Source: Chloroflexota bacterium
Lineage (GTDB): Bacteria; Chloroflexota; Dehalococcoidia; UBA2979
Length of the DNA: 48,021 bases
Assembly (NCBI GenBank): GCA_009837285.1
Contig: VXTU01000020.1
Coordinates: 1-48,021, forward strand
Direction: 5' to 3'
The notes under the pieces were generated by a model, which had not been told where the DNA came from, ran no database searches, and saw nothing but the letters and a program-made list of their open reading frames with translations. Position numbers and translations under genes: made by a program. This document shows positions 10,554 to 19,507 of the stretch, piece after piece; position 1 is the stretch's first letter; every line of letters begins with the position of its first letter.

Positions 10554-10660
10554 AGGGCTTGCCGGGGGCGGAGCGCCCGCTGGCATCGTTGTAACCGATT
10601 GCCGGCCGGTTCGAGCGCGGCCCGCGAAGGCTCGTGGCCCGAGCCGGTCGCTATGAATGG

Positions 10661-10687
10661 CCGCGACCGCTGGATCGCGTGTCGCGG
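10661..10687 (-). terminator. Inverted repeat downstream of uvrA
   Basis: CCGCGAC (10661-10667) and GTCGCGG (10681-10687) form a 7-bp stem just past the uvrA stop in the 139-bp convergent spacer. The spacer also has GGGCG-gag-CGCCC near 10565-10580. Neither is followed by a T-run, so these are weak terminator candidates. Confidence 0.3.
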
Positions 10688-10692
10688 GTGGC

Positions 10693-13686
10693 CTAGGCCT
10701 TCGCGGCCCGCTTCGCCCTGCGCCGACGGCTCGTGCGCTTCGCGCCGTTGCCGGACGGCGCCGCGCCGTTCGTCGGGGGTGCGCCGGGGTCGACCACGTC
10801 CCGCAGGAATCGGCCCGTCGCTGAGGCTTCGACCGTGGCGACGTGTTCCGGCGTGCCTTCGGCGATCACGAGTCCGCCGCGCTCACCGCCGTGCGGCCCG
10901 AGGTCCACGATCCAGTCGGCGTTCTTGATCACGTCGAGCTGGTGCTCGATCACGATGACCGTGTTGCCCTGACTCACGAGCCGCTGCAACACGCCCAGCA
11001 GCGACTCGATGTCCGCGAAGGCGAGGCCAGTCGTCGGCTCGTCGAGGATGTAGACGGTGCGGCCGGTCGCGCGCCGCGACAACTCCGTCGCGAGCTTCAC
11101 GCGCTGCGCCTCGCCTCCCGAGAGCGTGGTCGCCGGCTGGCCGAGGCGGATGTAGCCGAGCCCCACGTCGTGCAGCGTCTCCAGCTTGCGCTTCGCGCGC
11201 GGGAACGCGTCGAAGAACTCGAGCGCCTCGGTCACGGTCATGTCGAGGACCTCGGCGATGGTCTTGCCGCGGAACTGAATCTCGAGTGCCTCGCGGTTGT
11301 AGCGGGCGCCGCGGCAGACCTCGCACGGGACGGTCACGTCCGGGAGGAACTGCATCTCGATCTGGTTGTAGCCGTCGCCCTTGCACGCTTCGCAGCGTCC
11401 GCCCTTCACGTTGAAGGAGAAGCGCCCCGGCTTGTAGCCGCGCGCCCGCGCCTCCGGCACCGTCGCAAACAGCTCGCGGACGATGGTGAACAGCCCGGTG
11501 TACGTCGCCGGGTTCGACCGCGGCGTGCGGCCAATGGGCGACTGGTCGATGACCACTACCTTGTCGACGTGCTCGAGCCCTTCGAGGTCGTCGTGCGCGC
11601 CGGCGCGCTCACGCGCGCGCTGCAGGTCATGCGCCAGGCGCTTGGCGAGGATCTCGTTGACAAGCGTCGACTTGCCGGAGCCCGAGACGCCGGTCACGCA
11701 GATGAAGCGCCCGAGGGGGAACGCCACGTCAATGCGCTTGAGGTTGTGCTCGGCGGCGCCGCGCACCACGAGCGCCTCGCCGCTCCCCTCGCGGCGGCTC
11801 TCCGGCATCGGGATGGTGTGCTTCCCGGCGAGGTACTGGCCGGTGAGCGACTCGCGGTTGCGCATGACCTGCTTCGGCGTGCCCGTGGCGACGACGTGCC
11901 CGCCGTGCTCGCCTGCGCCCGGCCCGAGGTCGATGAGGTGGTCGGCCGCGCGCATCATCGCCTCGTCGTGCTCGACGACGAGCACGGTGTTGCCGAGGTC
12001 GCGCAGCCGCGTCAGCGTGCGGATCAGGCGCTCGTTGTCGACCGCGTGCAGGCCGATCGACGGCTCGTCGCAGACGTAGAGCACGCCCATCAGCGCGGAG
12101 CCGATCTGCGTCGCCAGCCGGATGCGCTGGCCCTCTCCGCCCGACAGCGTCGCCGAGGCGCGGTCGAGCGTGAGGTAGTCGAGCCCGACGTCCGACAGGA
12201 ACGTCAGCCGGTTCGCGATCTCTTGCAGGATCTGGCGAGCGATCTGGCGCTCGCGTGCGCCGAGCGGGGAGCCCTCGCCGCGCAGGCGCTCGACCCACGC
12301 GACGCCGTCGGCGACCGAGTCGTTCACCACCTCGGCGATCGAGCGGCCGTCGACGGTGACGGCGAGCATCTCCGGCTTCAGCCGTGCGCCCTCGCAGTCC
12401 GGGCACGGCACCGAGACCATGTAGCGCTCGATGTCGTTGCGCACCCAGTCCGACTCGGTCTCCTTGTAGCGGCGCTGGAGCGAGGGCAGCACCCCCTCCC
12501 ACGACACCTCGAAGTGGCGCTCGCGGCCGCGCCGCGTGCGGTACTCGACGGTGATCGCCTCCTCGCCGGTGCCATGCATCACGGCGTGCCACTGCTGGTC
12601 GGTGAGCTGCTCCAGTGGCGTGTCGAGGTCGAAGCCGTAGGCCTGCCCGAGCGAGTCGAGGCGACGTCGATACCAGGTGATGCTCGTGCTCATCCGCTGG
12701 TAGGGGATGATCGCGCCCTCGGCGATCGAGAGCTTGCGGTTCGGCACCACGAGGCCCGGGTCGAGCTCCATCTGTACGCCCAGGCCAGTGCAGGCGGCGC
12801 ACGCACCGTGCGGGCTGTTGAACGAGAAGTTGCGCGGCTCGATCTCGCCCACCGAGTACGGCGGGTGGTCCGGGTTCGTGCAGGCGAAGTGCTCGCTGAA
12901 CGTCTCCTCGGGCCGCTCGGCCTCACCCTCGCCGGCCTGCGGGGCGAAGACAAGGATGCCCTCGCCGAGCCGCAGCGCCTGCTCCACGGAGTCAGCGATG
13001 CGCTGCCGCGTCGCGTCGTAGTCCTCGGCCGTCGTGTCCTCGGACAGCTCCGGGATGATCAGCCGGTCCACGACCACGTCGATGTCGTGCCACTCGTAGC
13101 GGTCGAGGTCGAACTCCTCGTCAACGTCGCGGATGGCGCCGTCGACACGGACGCGCACGAACCCGAGACGCTGGACGGCCTCGAAGACCTGCTTGTGCTC
13201 GCCGCGGCGGTGGCGGATGACGGGCGCGAGCAGCATCGCGCGCGTCCCCGGCGGCTCGGCGAGGACCGCGTCGACGATCTGCTGCACGGTCTGGCTGCGG
13301 ATGACCTGCCCGCAGTGCAAGCAGTGCGGGATGCCGGCTCGGGCATAGAGCAGGCGCAGGTAGTCGTAGATCTCCGTCACCGTGGCGACCGTGGAGCGAG
13401 GGTTCCTCGAGACGCCCTTCTGGTCGATGGAGATCGCGGGGGAGAGGCCGTCGATATAGTCGACGTCGGGCTTCTCCATGAGTCCGAGGAACTGGCGGGC
13501 GTAGGCGGAGAGCGACTCGACGTAACGGCGCTGGCCCTCGGCGTAGATGGTGACGAATGCGAGCGAGGACTTGCCCGAGCCGCTCAGGCCCGTGATGACG
13601 ACGAGGCGGTCGCGCGGAATCTCGACCGAGATGTTCTTGAGGTTGTGCTCGCGAGCGCCGGTGACGGCGATACGGTCGGTGGGCAG
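10693..13686 (-). CDS. uvrA: UvrABC excinuclease subunit A, apparent CTG start
   Basis: DNA-damage sensor of nucleotide excision repair, a double ABC ATPase. The track ORF (928 aa) begins at [11 protein letters not shown], which is inside the family: it lacks the first Walker A. Reading upstream in the same frame gives (L)[18 protein letters not shown]...[14 protein letters not shown], exactly the normal UvrA N terminus. No ATG, GTG or TTG occurs between this point and the upstream in-frame TGA at 13744. The codon at the family's first position is CTG, with GAGGTGA 4 nt before it. Full product 997 aa. Other features: second Walker [10 protein letters not shown], two LSGGE signatures, and an intact zinc module CEAC...CEVC. 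The insertion-domain zinc site is atypical (ACTNPDH then CAAC). Confidence 0.93.
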   Translation of the reverse strand: MPTDRIAVTGAREHNLKNISVEIPRDRLVVITGLSGSGKSSLAFVTIYAEGQRRYVESLSAYARQFLGLMEKPDVDYIDGLSPAISIDQKGVSRNPRSTVATVTEIYDYLRLLYARAGIPHCLHCGQVIRSQTVQQIVDAVLAEPPGTRAMLLAPVIRHRRGEHKQVFEAVQRLGFVRVRVDGAIRDVDEEFDLDRYEWHDIDVVVDRLIIPELSEDTTAEDYDATRQRIADSVEQALRLGEGILVFAPQAGEGEAERPEETFSEHFACTNPDHPPYSVGEIEPRNFSFNSPHGACAACTGLGVQMELDPGLVVPNRKLSIAEGAIIPYQRMSTSITWYRRRLDSLGQAYGFDLDTPLEQLTDQQWHAVMHGTGEEAITVEYRTRRGRERHFEVSWEGVLPSLQRRYKETESDWVRNDIERYMVSVPCPDCEGARLKPEMLAVTVDGRSIAEVVNDSVADGVAWVERLRGEGSPLGARERQIARQILQEIANRLTFLSDVGLDYLTLDRASATLSGGEGQRIRLATQIGSALMGVLYVCDEPSIGLHAVDNERLIRTLTRLRDLGNTVLVVEHDEAMMRAADHLIDLGPGAGEHGGHVVATGTPKQVMRNRESLTGQYLAGKHTIPMPESRREGSGEALVVRGAAEHNLKRIDVAFPLGRFICVTGVSGSGKSTLVNEILAKRLAHDLQRARERAGAHDDLEGLEHVDKVVVIDQSPIGRTPRSNPATYTGLFTIVRELFATVPEARARGYKPGRFSFNVKGGRCEACKGDGYNQIEMQFLPDVTVPCEVCRGARYNREALEIQFRGKTIAEVLDMTVTEALEFFDAFPRAKRKLETLHDVGLGYIRLGQPATTLSGGEAQRVKLATELSRRATGRTVYILDEPTTGLAFADIESLLGVLQRLVSQGNTVIVIEHQLDVIKNADWIVDLGPHGGERGGLVIAEGTPEHVATVEASATGRFLRDVVDPGAPPTNGAAPSGNGAKRTSRRRRAKRAAKA

Positions 13687-13690
13687 GGGG

Positions 13691-13697
13691 TCACCTC
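13691..13697 (-). promoter_or_regulatory. Ribosome-binding site that fixes the uvrA CTG start
   Basis: GAGGTGA ends 4 nt before the CTG codon of uvrA (GAGG core to codon, 7 nt). No ATG, GTG or TTG is available in frame. A TACGCT -10-like box lies further upstream at 13747-13752. Confidence 0.6.
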
Positions 13698-13789
13698 GAT
13701 TGCGGCGAGGAGGAGTCCAGCGCGCTGGTGCGGGTGCGCGGGATCAAGCGTAGCGGGGGCGGACGGGCTCTGCCAGTGGCGGGCCCCTC

Positions 13790-14164
13790 CTACGGCCGAG
13801 GCTCGGATGGCGGCAGGTCGAGGCCGCCGAACTCTTCCAGGTGACGACGCAGCTCCGCCTCGATCTCCTGTAGCCGCTCCTCCGTGATCCCCATCGTCTC
13901 GAGGGTCGTGCGGATCAGCCGCTGCACTTCTTCCATGTCGCGCCGGAGCAGCGCCTCAGCCACCTCCAGCTGCGTCTCGACCGCCCGAAAGCCCTCGCGC
14001 TGCTCTGTCTTGTTGTCCATCGCGAGGATGGTCGACATCAGCCGCGTGAAGAGCGTCGTCGTGCGGGCGATGCGGACGCGGTCGTCGGGGTCCTCCGGGA
14101 AGTCGCCCGTCACGACGACCTCGAGGCCCGTGCGCGTGTCGGTGGCGGCGTACTGCTCGGGCAT
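13790..14164 (-). CDS. Small coiled-coil protein upstream of uvrA
   Basis: About 124 aa, unrecognised. The N terminus (MPEQYAATDTRTGLEVVVTGDFPEDPDDRVRIARTTTLFTRLM) leads into long helices rich in Glu/Arg/Leu (AVETQLEVAEALLRRDMEEVQRLIRTTLETMGITEERLQEIEAELRRHLEEFG), probably coiled coil. Ends in a Pro-rich tail. Three in-frame ATGs compete for the start; MPEQY is preferred because GAGG lies 9 nt before it, but MAARTTP at 14203 is possible. It lies 103 bp upstream of uvrA on the same strand, with no evidence for a repair role. Confidence 0.65.
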   Translation of the reverse strand: MPEQYAATDTRTGLEVVVTGDFPEDPDDRVRIARTTTLFTRLMSTILAMDNKTEQREGFRAVETQLEVAEALLRRDMEEVQRLIRTTLETMGITEERLQEIEAELRRHLEEFGGLDLPPSEPRP

Positions 14165-14239
14165 GGGCGGGCCTCGGCTGGTCGGCGTCGTTCGTGCAGC
14201 CATCGTACCGCCCGGCTTCGGGCTGCGCGCCCCTCGCGC

Positions 14240-14245
14240 TACCAT
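14240..14245 (+). promoter_or_regulatory. Candidate -10 box for the cyclase gene
   Basis: TACCAT about 37 nt before the ATG fits the TAnnnT pattern seen before several genes in this window (TACACT, TACAAT, TATACT). No clear -35. Confidence 0.25.
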
Positions 14246-14281
14246 CGCGCCCGCCATATCGATGCGGGGCGAGGGGACACC

Positions 14282-15217
14282 ATGGCCAACGAGCAGGATG
14301 GGCGCGCGCTGCCCTCACAGGACGAGGTGCATGCCTGGCTGACCGAAGACAACAACTGGGGCCGCTGGGGCGACGATGACGAGGCCGGCGCGGTCAACCT
14401 CATCGACGCCGCGAAGCGCCTCGATGCGCTCGCGATGGCGCGCACGGGGCGCGTGGTCTCGGTGAGCCGGCCGTACCCGAAGGAGCCCGGCCCGACGAAC
14501 CCGACACCCGCGCAGCACTTCGTCCGCCGGAACCGGCGCCCGAACGACACCGGCTCGGTGGTCGACTACTACGGCTTCGTCTACCACGGCCACAACCACA
14601 CGCACCTCGATGCCCTGTGCCACGTCTGGGACGACGGCGGAGCGTGGCAGGGCCGCGACCCCGACGAGTTCATCACGGGCGAGGGCGTCACGTTCGGCGA
14701 TGTGACCGCCTGGGAGACGGGCATCATCACGCGCGGCGTCCTGCTCGACGTGCCCCGGTATCGCGGTGAGCCGTACGTGACCGTCGACCGGCCCGTGCAC
14801 GGCTGGGAGCTCGAGGAGATCGCCGCTGCGCAGGGCGTCGAGGTTCGGCCGGGCGACGCAGTACTCGTCCACAGCGGGCGTGAGGCCTTTCAGGACGCGA
14901 ACCCGAATTTCTTCTTCGGCGACCGCGAGGCGCCGACCCCGGGCCTGCACGCGACCTGCATGCGCTACATCCGGGACCGGGACGTGGCCGTGCTCGTGTG
15001 GGACATGATGGACGCCCGCCCCAACGAGTACGGGCTCGGCTGGGCCGTGCATCCCGTGATCTACGCATTCGGCGTTGCGCTCGTGGACAATGCGCTGCTC
15101 CTGCCGCTGGCAGAGGCGTGCGCCGAGGAGGGCCGGTACGAATTCCTGCTGATCGTGGCGCCGCTGAGGGTGCAGGGCGGCACGGGCAGCCCGGTCAACC
15201 CCCTCGCGATCTTCTAG
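14282..15217 (+). CDS. Cyclase/kynurenine formamidase-like hydrolase
   Basis: Member of the cyclase family (PF04199), metal-dependent hydrolases that include bacterial kynurenine formamidase. The metal motif HxGTHxDxxxH appears as YHGHNHTHLDALCHVWDD. Other conserved parts are GVLLDVPRYRG, PGDAVLVHSGRE, PGLHATCMRYIRDRDVAVLVWDMMD and the C-terminal PLRVQGGTGSPVNPLAIF. 311 aa, at the long end of the family, similar to members of unknown substrate. GAGGGGAC sits upstream of the ATG. The next gene, an MpaB-type oxygenase, starts 14 nt later, so the pair may act on the same organic substrate (inference). Confidence 0.88.
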   Translation: MANEQDGRALPSQDEVHAWLTEDNNWGRWGDDDEAGAVNLIDAAKRLDALAMARTGRVVSVSRPYPKEPGPTNPTPAQHFVRRNRRPNDTGSVVDYYGFVYHGHNHTHLDALCHVWDDGGAWQGRDPDEFITGEGVTFGDVTAWETGIITRGVLLDVPRYRGEPYVTVDRPVHGWELEEIAAAQGVEVRPGDAVLVHSGREAFQDANPNFFFGDREAPTPGLHATCMRYIRDRDVAVLVWDMMDARPNEYGLGWAVHPVIYAFGVALVDNALLLPLAEACAEEGRYEFLLIVAPLRVQGGTGSPVNPLAIF

Positions 15218-15231
15218 GAGGCGTCGCCCCA

Positions 15232-16044
15232 ATGGACGGGCTGCCGTTCGCCCCCGACGCCGCGATCCGCGAAGTCGACGGCGAGGCCGTGATCCTCATC
15301 GGCGGCGGGCGGGCGCTGCTGATGCAGATCGCCCACCCGCTCGTCGCGCAGGGCGTCGCCGAGCACAGCGAGTGGCGCGCGAACCGCTACGGGCGGCTGC
15401 TCCGCACGCTCCGGCCGATGTTCGCGATTGTCTTCGGGAACGGCGAGGAGGTGCGCGACGCGGCACGCGGCGTGAACGCGGTGCATCGAGGGGTGACCGG
15501 CGCGGGCTACCACGCCGGCGACCCGGAGCTGCTGCTCTGGGTGCACGCGACCCTCGTGGACACTGCACTTCAGTGCCATCGCCGGTTCGTCGGCGCGCTG
15601 CCGCCGGAACGCGAGGCGCGGTACTACGACGACACGAGGCTCGTCGGTCGGCTGCTCGGCGTGCCTGAATCGCTGCTGCCGCACGACCTCGACGCGTTCA
15701 ACGCGTACCTTGAAGCAACGATCGACGAGCTTGAGGTCACCGAGGCGGCACGGAGCATCGCGCGCGAGCTCTGCCGACCCGCGCCGCCGTTCGGCCCGCT
15801 GATCGTACCGTGGCGCGAGATCACGGCGGGACTGCTCCCGCCGCGGCTCCGCCAAGCCTACGGGATGCCGCGGGACCCTGTCCGTGAGGCGCTGATCGAG
15901 GGCGCCAGCGGCCTCAGCCGCGCGGTGTGGCCGCGCCTGCCGCGAGCACTGCGCCGGCCGCCGGCCCTCCTGCTGCCACCCTCAGCGCGCCGGCGCTACG
16001 GCGCACCGACGCGGTTGGGCGCCTACGCGCCCGGCGCCCGGTAG
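15232..16044 (+). CDS. Oxygenase MpaB family protein (DUF2236)
   Basis: Resembles the MpaB/latex-clearing-protein family of heme-dependent oxygenases. The typical opening is present: ILIGGGRALLMQIAHPLVAQGVAEHSEWRANRYGRLLRTLRPMFAIVFG, with the conserved AHP and AEHS segments, followed by YHAGDPELLLWVHATLVDT. 270 aa. The track ORF extends back into the cyclase gene; ATG 15232 (MDGLPFAPDAA) follows TAGGAGG at the cyclase stop. Substrate unknown. Its last 22 bp overlap the convergent GYD gene. Confidence 0.82.
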   Translation: MDGLPFAPDAAIREVDGEAVILIGGGRALLMQIAHPLVAQGVAEHSEWRANRYGRLLRTLRPMFAIVFGNGEEVRDAARGVNAVHRGVTGAGYHAGDPELLLWVHATLVDTALQCHRRFVGALPPEREARYYDDTRLVGRLLGVPESLLPHDLDAFNAYLEATIDELEVTEAARSIARELCRPAPPFGPLIVPWREITAGLLPPRLRQAYGMPRDPVREALIEGASGLSRAVWPRLPRALRRPPALLLPPSARRRYGAPTRLGAYAPGAR

Positions 16045-16343
16045 GCGACTGACTTGCCCGTGGCTTCGTCGATCTCCTCGGGCGTCAGCATCACCGTGGT
16101 GTTCCACGTGATGGCGCCCGCCGCGCCGATGGCCAGGCCGAGCGCCGCCGCGGACGTGTTGTCGGGTACGTCCATCACGATGTAGAGGTCGTCGCCGCCG
16201 AACGCGTACAGGAACGTCTCGACGGTCCCGCCGACCGACTCCACCGAGGCAGTCAGCGCGTCGCGCCGGGCTGAGCCGCCCTCCGCGAGCAGGCCCTGCG
16301 CGCCTGTCGGGTTGTACGAAGCCTTCACCAGGTACTTGGGCAT
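16023..16343 (-). CDS. GYD domain protein
   Basis: 106-aa ferredoxin-like-fold protein of the GYD family: MPKYLVKASYNPTGAQGLL, SVGGTVETFLYAFGGDDLYIVMDVPDN and a C-terminal TPEEIDEATGKSV. The biochemical role of the family is not established. GAGG precedes the ATG. The 3-prime end overlaps the oxygenase gene by 22 bp tail to tail. Confidence 0.85.
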   Translation of the reverse strand: MPKYLVKASYNPTGAQGLLAEGGSARRDALTASVESVGGTVETFLYAFGGDDLYIVMDVPDNTSAAALGLAIGAAGAITWNTTVMLTPEEIDEATGKSVAYRAPGA

Positions 16344-16408
16344 GTCGTTCGCCTCCTCAATCCCGCCGTACTCAATGGCCCCAATCTACTACGCGCCGCA
16401 ATCCTCGC

Positions 16409-17137
16409 TCACTGCCTCTCGTCAGCGCCGTCGTCTCGGGCGTAGAGCGAGATGGCGACATTGTCGGGCGCGCCCGCGGCGAGGACCGTGCTCACGAGGT
16501 CGGCAGCACGGTCGTCGCCCGACGTTGCAACGACATCCGCGATCGCCTGGTCGTTGAGCGCACCGTGGAGCCCGTCGGTACACAGCAGCAGGACACTGTT
16601 GGGTGACAGGTCAATCGGGCCGAAGACGTCGAGTTCGGCCTGCGCCTCCAGCCCGATCGCGCGCGTGATGACGTGGCGGCTCAGCGCCGCCAGCGGGTCG
16701 TCCGGCGCCATCAGGCCCGCGCGGATCGACTCCTCGACCCATGAGTGGTCGAGCGTGAGCTGTCGTGCCTCGCGGTCCGCGACGAGGTACGCGCGGCTGT
16801 CGCCGAGGTTCGCCACCCATGCCGTCCGGTCGCGAATCAGAGCGGCCACGAGCGTGGTGCTCATGCGGTCGAGGTGACCCTGCTGGCCCGCTCGCACCGC
16901 GGCGTTCGCTGCCGCGAACGCTCTGCGCAGCGCTGCCTCGGGCTCCTCGGCGGAGCCCGCGCGGACCGTCTCGGCCAGCGCGGCGACAGCCGTGCGCGAG
17001 GCCACCTCGCCGCCGGGCAGGCCCCCGACGCCGTCGGCGACCGCGAGCAGGAGGCGCCCGTCGGGCAACTCCTCGGCGAGGGCGACGTCCTGGTTCGTCT
17101 CACGTACGAGGCCGATGTGCGTCGCCGCCTGCAGCAT
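16409..17137 (-). CDS. PP2C-family serine/threonine phosphatase
   Basis: Metal-dependent protein phosphatase of the Stp/PstP type that reverses Ser/Thr phosphorylation. Motifs: RETNQDVALAEE, ADGVGGLPGG (DGxGG metal site), STTLVAALIRD, ANLGDSRAYLV, CTDGLHGAL and GAPDNVAISLY (final metal Asp). 242 aa, the bare catalytic domain with no membrane anchor. GGAGAG lies a few nucleotides before the ATG. No Ser/Thr kinase gene is visible in this window. Divergent from the ATP-grasp gene across 71 bp. Confidence 0.92.
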   Translation of the reverse strand: MLQAATHIGLVRETNQDVALAEELPDGRLLLAVADGVGGLPGGEVASRTAVAALAETVRAGSAEEPEAALRRAFAAANAAVRAGQQGHLDRMSTTLVAALIRDRTAWVANLGDSRAYLVADREARQLTLDHSWVEESIRAGLMAPDDPLAALSRHVITRAIGLEAQAELDVFGPIDLSPNSVLLLCTDGLHGALNDQAIADVVATSGDDRAADLVSTVLAAGAPDNVAISLYARDDGADERQ

Positions 17138-17208
17138 CCGGTGCTCTCCGAGTCGTCCCGCTACAATCGGATGCTACCGAGGGGGACAACCCCGCCACCG
17201 GAGGCCCG

Positions 17209-18510
17209 ATGGCCCGCGTACTCCTGCTCATCCCGACCGCCAGCTACCGCGCGCCTGACTTCATGGCGGCGGCAGCGGAGCTCGACGTGGACGTGGTGGT
17301 CGGCTCGGACCAGCGCTCGGCGGTCGAGTCGTTCCTGCCCGGCGCCACCGTCGCGCTACCCCTCGGCGACCCGGAAGCGGCCGCCGACGCGATCGAGACG
17401 TTCGCCGCGGAGTGGCCCCTCGAAGCGATCGTCGCGGTGGACGACGGCGGGACGCTCGTCGCGGCGCGCGCGTCCCAGCGGCTCGGCCTCCCGTACAACA
17501 GCATCGACGCCGTGGCGGCCACGCGCGACAAGTCGCTGCTCCGCGAGCGGCTCGCCGCCGGCGGGGTGCCCTCGCCCCCGTGGATAGTGGCGCCGATCGA
17601 CTCCGATCCGCGCACCGTGGCGCGCGAGGCGCCGCTGCCGTGCGTCGTGAAGCCGCTGTCGCTCTCCGGCAGCCGCGGCGTGATCCGCGCGGACGACGAG
17701 GCCGGGTTCGTGGCGGCGTTCGAGCGGCTGCGCGCGCTGCTGAGCGACCCCGCCGTGCAGGACGAATGCATGGGGACGGGCGACCGGGTGCTCATCGAGG
17801 GCTACATCCCCGGTGACGAGGTTTCGGTGGAGGGCCTGCTCACGGACGGTGAGCTCGAGGTGCTGGCGATCTTCGACAAGCCCGACCCGCTCGTCGGCCC
17901 GTACTTCGAGGAGACGATCTACGTGACGCCGTCGCGGCTGTCGCCCGAACGGCAGGAGGAGGTGCGACGCACCTCTGCGGCGGCGGCACGGGCCCTGGGC
18001 CTGACCGACGGGCCACTCCACGCCGAGCTGCGCATCAACGACGACGGCGTGTGGCCGGTCGACATCGCCGCTCGAAGCATCGGGGGGCTCTGCTCGCGGA
18101 CACTCCAGTTCGGCGCCGGCGTGACGCTGGAGCAGCTCCTGCTGAGCCATGCCGTCGGGAAGCCCGATGCGAGCCGCGCCCGGCTGAACCCGGCGTCCGG
18201 CGTGATGATGATCCCCATCCCACGGGCAGGCCGCCTCCGACGCGTCGAGGGTCTTGCCGCCGCCAGGGCCGCGCCGGGCGTGGCCGGTGTCGCGATCACG
18301 ATCCGCCTGGGACACGAGGTCACCCCGCTGCCCGAGGGGAGCGAGTACCTCGGCTTCATCTTCGCGCGCGGCGAGGATCCGACCGAAGTCGAGGCCGCGC
18401 TGCGCCATGCCCACGCGCTGCTCCGCATCGACATCGTCGACGCGGACGAGGAGCCCGGCGCGCCGCTCACGCTCGAGGGCGCAGGGGAGGCGCGGCGAGC
18501 GCTCTCCTGA
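17209..18510 (+). CDS. ATP-grasp carboxylate-amine ligase
   Basis: Probably joins a carboxylate to an amine with ATP, like L-amino-acid ligases. The layout is an N-terminal pre-ATP-grasp domain (MARVLLLIPTASYRAPDFMAAAAEL), then CVVKPLSLSGSRGVIRADD and the ATP-binding segments VLIEGYIPGDEVSVEGLL, GPLHAELRINDDGVWPVDIAARSIGGLC. The long C-terminal part matches the extra domain of this subgroup. 433 aa. Start chosen at the ATG 5 nt after GGAGG; the track ORF runs back into the phosphatase. TACAAT at 17162 may be its -10 box. Substrates cannot be read from sequence. Confidence 0.85.
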   Translation: MARVLLLIPTASYRAPDFMAAAAELDVDVVVGSDQRSAVESFLPGATVALPLGDPEAAADAIETFAAEWPLEAIVAVDDGGTLVAARASQRLGLPYNSIDAVAATRDKSLLRERLAAGGVPSPPWIVAPIDSDPRTVAREAPLPCVVKPLSLSGSRGVIRADDEAGFVAAFERLRALLSDPAVQDECMGTGDRVLIEGYIPGDEVSVEGLLTDGELEVLAIFDKPDPLVGPYFEETIYVTPSRLSPERQEEVRRTSAAAARALGLTDGPLHAELRINDDGVWPVDIAARSIGGLCSRTLQFGAGVTLEQLLLSHAVGKPDASRARLNPASGVMMIPIPRAGRLRRVEGLAAARAAPGVAGVAITIRLGHEVTPLPEGSEYLGFIFARGEDPTEVEAALRHAHALLRIDIVDADEEPGAPLTLEGAGEARRALS

Positions 18511-18540
18511 CGGGCGTGCGGTCGGCGTCGGACCGCTGAC

Positions 18541-18927
18541 TCAGCTCGACGGCATGGTGAGCGGGGCGAGGATCTCCACGAGTTCGGCCACGCTCTCGAT
18601 GTCCCGGCCGATGACGTTGGCGTTGAGATGGCGCTTGCGCCGGTAGTAATTCCCGTGCAGCTCGTTCGCGATCCCGCGCAAGTCCCGTATGCGGTCGTTG
18701 CGAGTGACCTCCCAAGCCTGGTTCAGTACCACGCTGAAGTCCGCATGGGTCGCATACTCCCAGCCCTGAGCCGCCGCCACCGCCTTCGCCATGTGGGCGG
18801 CCGCGCCCCAGCCTTTCTCGGACGCCTGATGCAGGTCGCCCGCGGCGAGGTATTCCCTGCACCGCGTCAGGAACTCGCGTGCCTGCTCGGCGTGGTCGGC
18901 GACCTCGACAAGATCGTCCGTGGCCAT
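18541..18927 (-). CDS. PaREP1/HEPN-like small helical protein
   Basis: 128-aa all-helical protein. The stretch LAAGDLHQASEKGWGAAAHMAKAVAAAQGW resembles the PaREP1 group, which is related to HEPN domains. The HEPN catalytic RxxxxH motif is not evident, although NELHGNYYRRKRHL is basic. In toxin-antitoxin systems HEPN proteins pair with nucleotidyltransferases, but none is next to it, so no such role is proposed. GGAGG is 9 nt before the ATG. A good promoter-like sequence lies immediately upstream. Confidence 0.65.
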   Translation of the reverse strand: MATDDLVEVADHAEQAREFLTRCREYLAAGDLHQASEKGWGAAAHMAKAVAAAQGWEYATHADFSVVLNQAWEVTRNDRIRDLRGIANELHGNYYRRKRHLNANVIGRDIESVAELVEILAPLTMPSS

Positions 18928-18955
18928 CGGGCGTCGCCTCCGACTGGTACACCCC

Positions 18956-18984
18956 ACTGTAGGCTATGTGACTTCCTCTCACAA
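18956..18984 (-). promoter_or_regulatory. Candidate promoter for the PaREP1-like gene
   Basis: On the minus strand TTGTGA, a 17-bp spacer and TACAGT (4/6 matches to each consensus box) end 28 nt before the ATG. The surrounding 18955-19010 is clearly more AT-rich than its neighbourhood and probably also serves the divergent VOC gene. Confidence 0.45.
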
Positions 18985-19123
18985 TGGTTATCGGTACACG
19001 AATGTTATGGGCAGGACGGCTACCGGGTGGCGCATCGACGGGGCCTCGTTCATGCTGGGTGTGCGGAGGCGGCAGGATCGCCTCCCACGCTGCTCCCACC
19101 AGCATCAAGAGAGGGGCCTACGC

Positions 19124-19483
19124 ATGCCCAATCCAGTCGTGCACTTCGAGATCGGCGGCGCCGACGGCTCAGCGCTGCAGCAGTTCTACGCCCAGGCCTT
19201 CGACTGGGAGGTCAACGCCGACAACCCGATGCAGTACGGCCTCGTCGAGCCGCAGACGGAGACCAGTATCGGCGGCGGCATCACCGCGGCCGACCAGCCC
19301 GGCGTGTTCGTCTACATCGAGGTCGACGACCTCCAGGCGTACCTCGACCGTATCGAGTCGCTCGGTGGCCGCACCGTGCAGGAGATCACCACGATCCCGG
19401 GCATGGTGACGATGGCCCTGTTCGCCGACCCCGAGGGCAACGTCGTCGGCATCGTGCACAACGAGACGCCGCCCGCGGAGTAA
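19124..19483 (+). CDS. VOC (glyoxalase/dioxygenase) family protein
   Basis: Single vicinal-oxygen-chelate fold protein of 119 aa: NPVVHFEIGGADGSALQQFYAQAFDWEV, VFVYIEVDDLQAYLDRIESLGG and a C-terminal LFADPEGNVVGIVHNE. The ExxG near the end and the starting HFEI give potential metal ligands. It may be an enzyme or a binding protein; no substrate can be inferred. The track ORF extends 68 codons upstream, but MPNPVVHF is the natural domain start and GAGGGG lies about 8 nt before it. It converges on the selenoprotein gene, 24 bp away. Confidence 0.85.
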   Translation: MPNPVVHFEIGGADGSALQQFYAQAFDWEVNADNPMQYGLVEPQTETSIGGGITAADQPGVFVYIEVDDLQAYLDRIESLGGRTVQEITTIPGMVTMALFADPEGNVVGIVHNETPPAE

Positions 19484-19507
19484 CGCGCGGCCGGTCGCGC
19501 CGCCTCG

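Noticed and set aside
10600-10640. TTCGA-containing stretch reminiscent of a tRNA T-loop
   Set aside because: Flanking bases do not form a 5-bp T-stem and there is no acceptor stem or anticodon arm.
13479-13690. uvrA as an N-terminally truncated pseudogene
   Set aside because: The upstream codons encode the entire normal N terminus in frame; only the start codon is non-standard.
10843-13887. 1014-aa plus-strand ORF opposite uvrA
   Set aside because: It is the antisense shadow of uvrA; the translation is Arg/His/Leu-rich with no domain, and the minus strand encodes complete UvrA motifs.
18541-18927. Toxin-antitoxin locus around the HEPN-like gene
   Set aside because: No nucleotidyltransferase or other partner gene next to it, and the HEPN RxxxxH motif is not evident.
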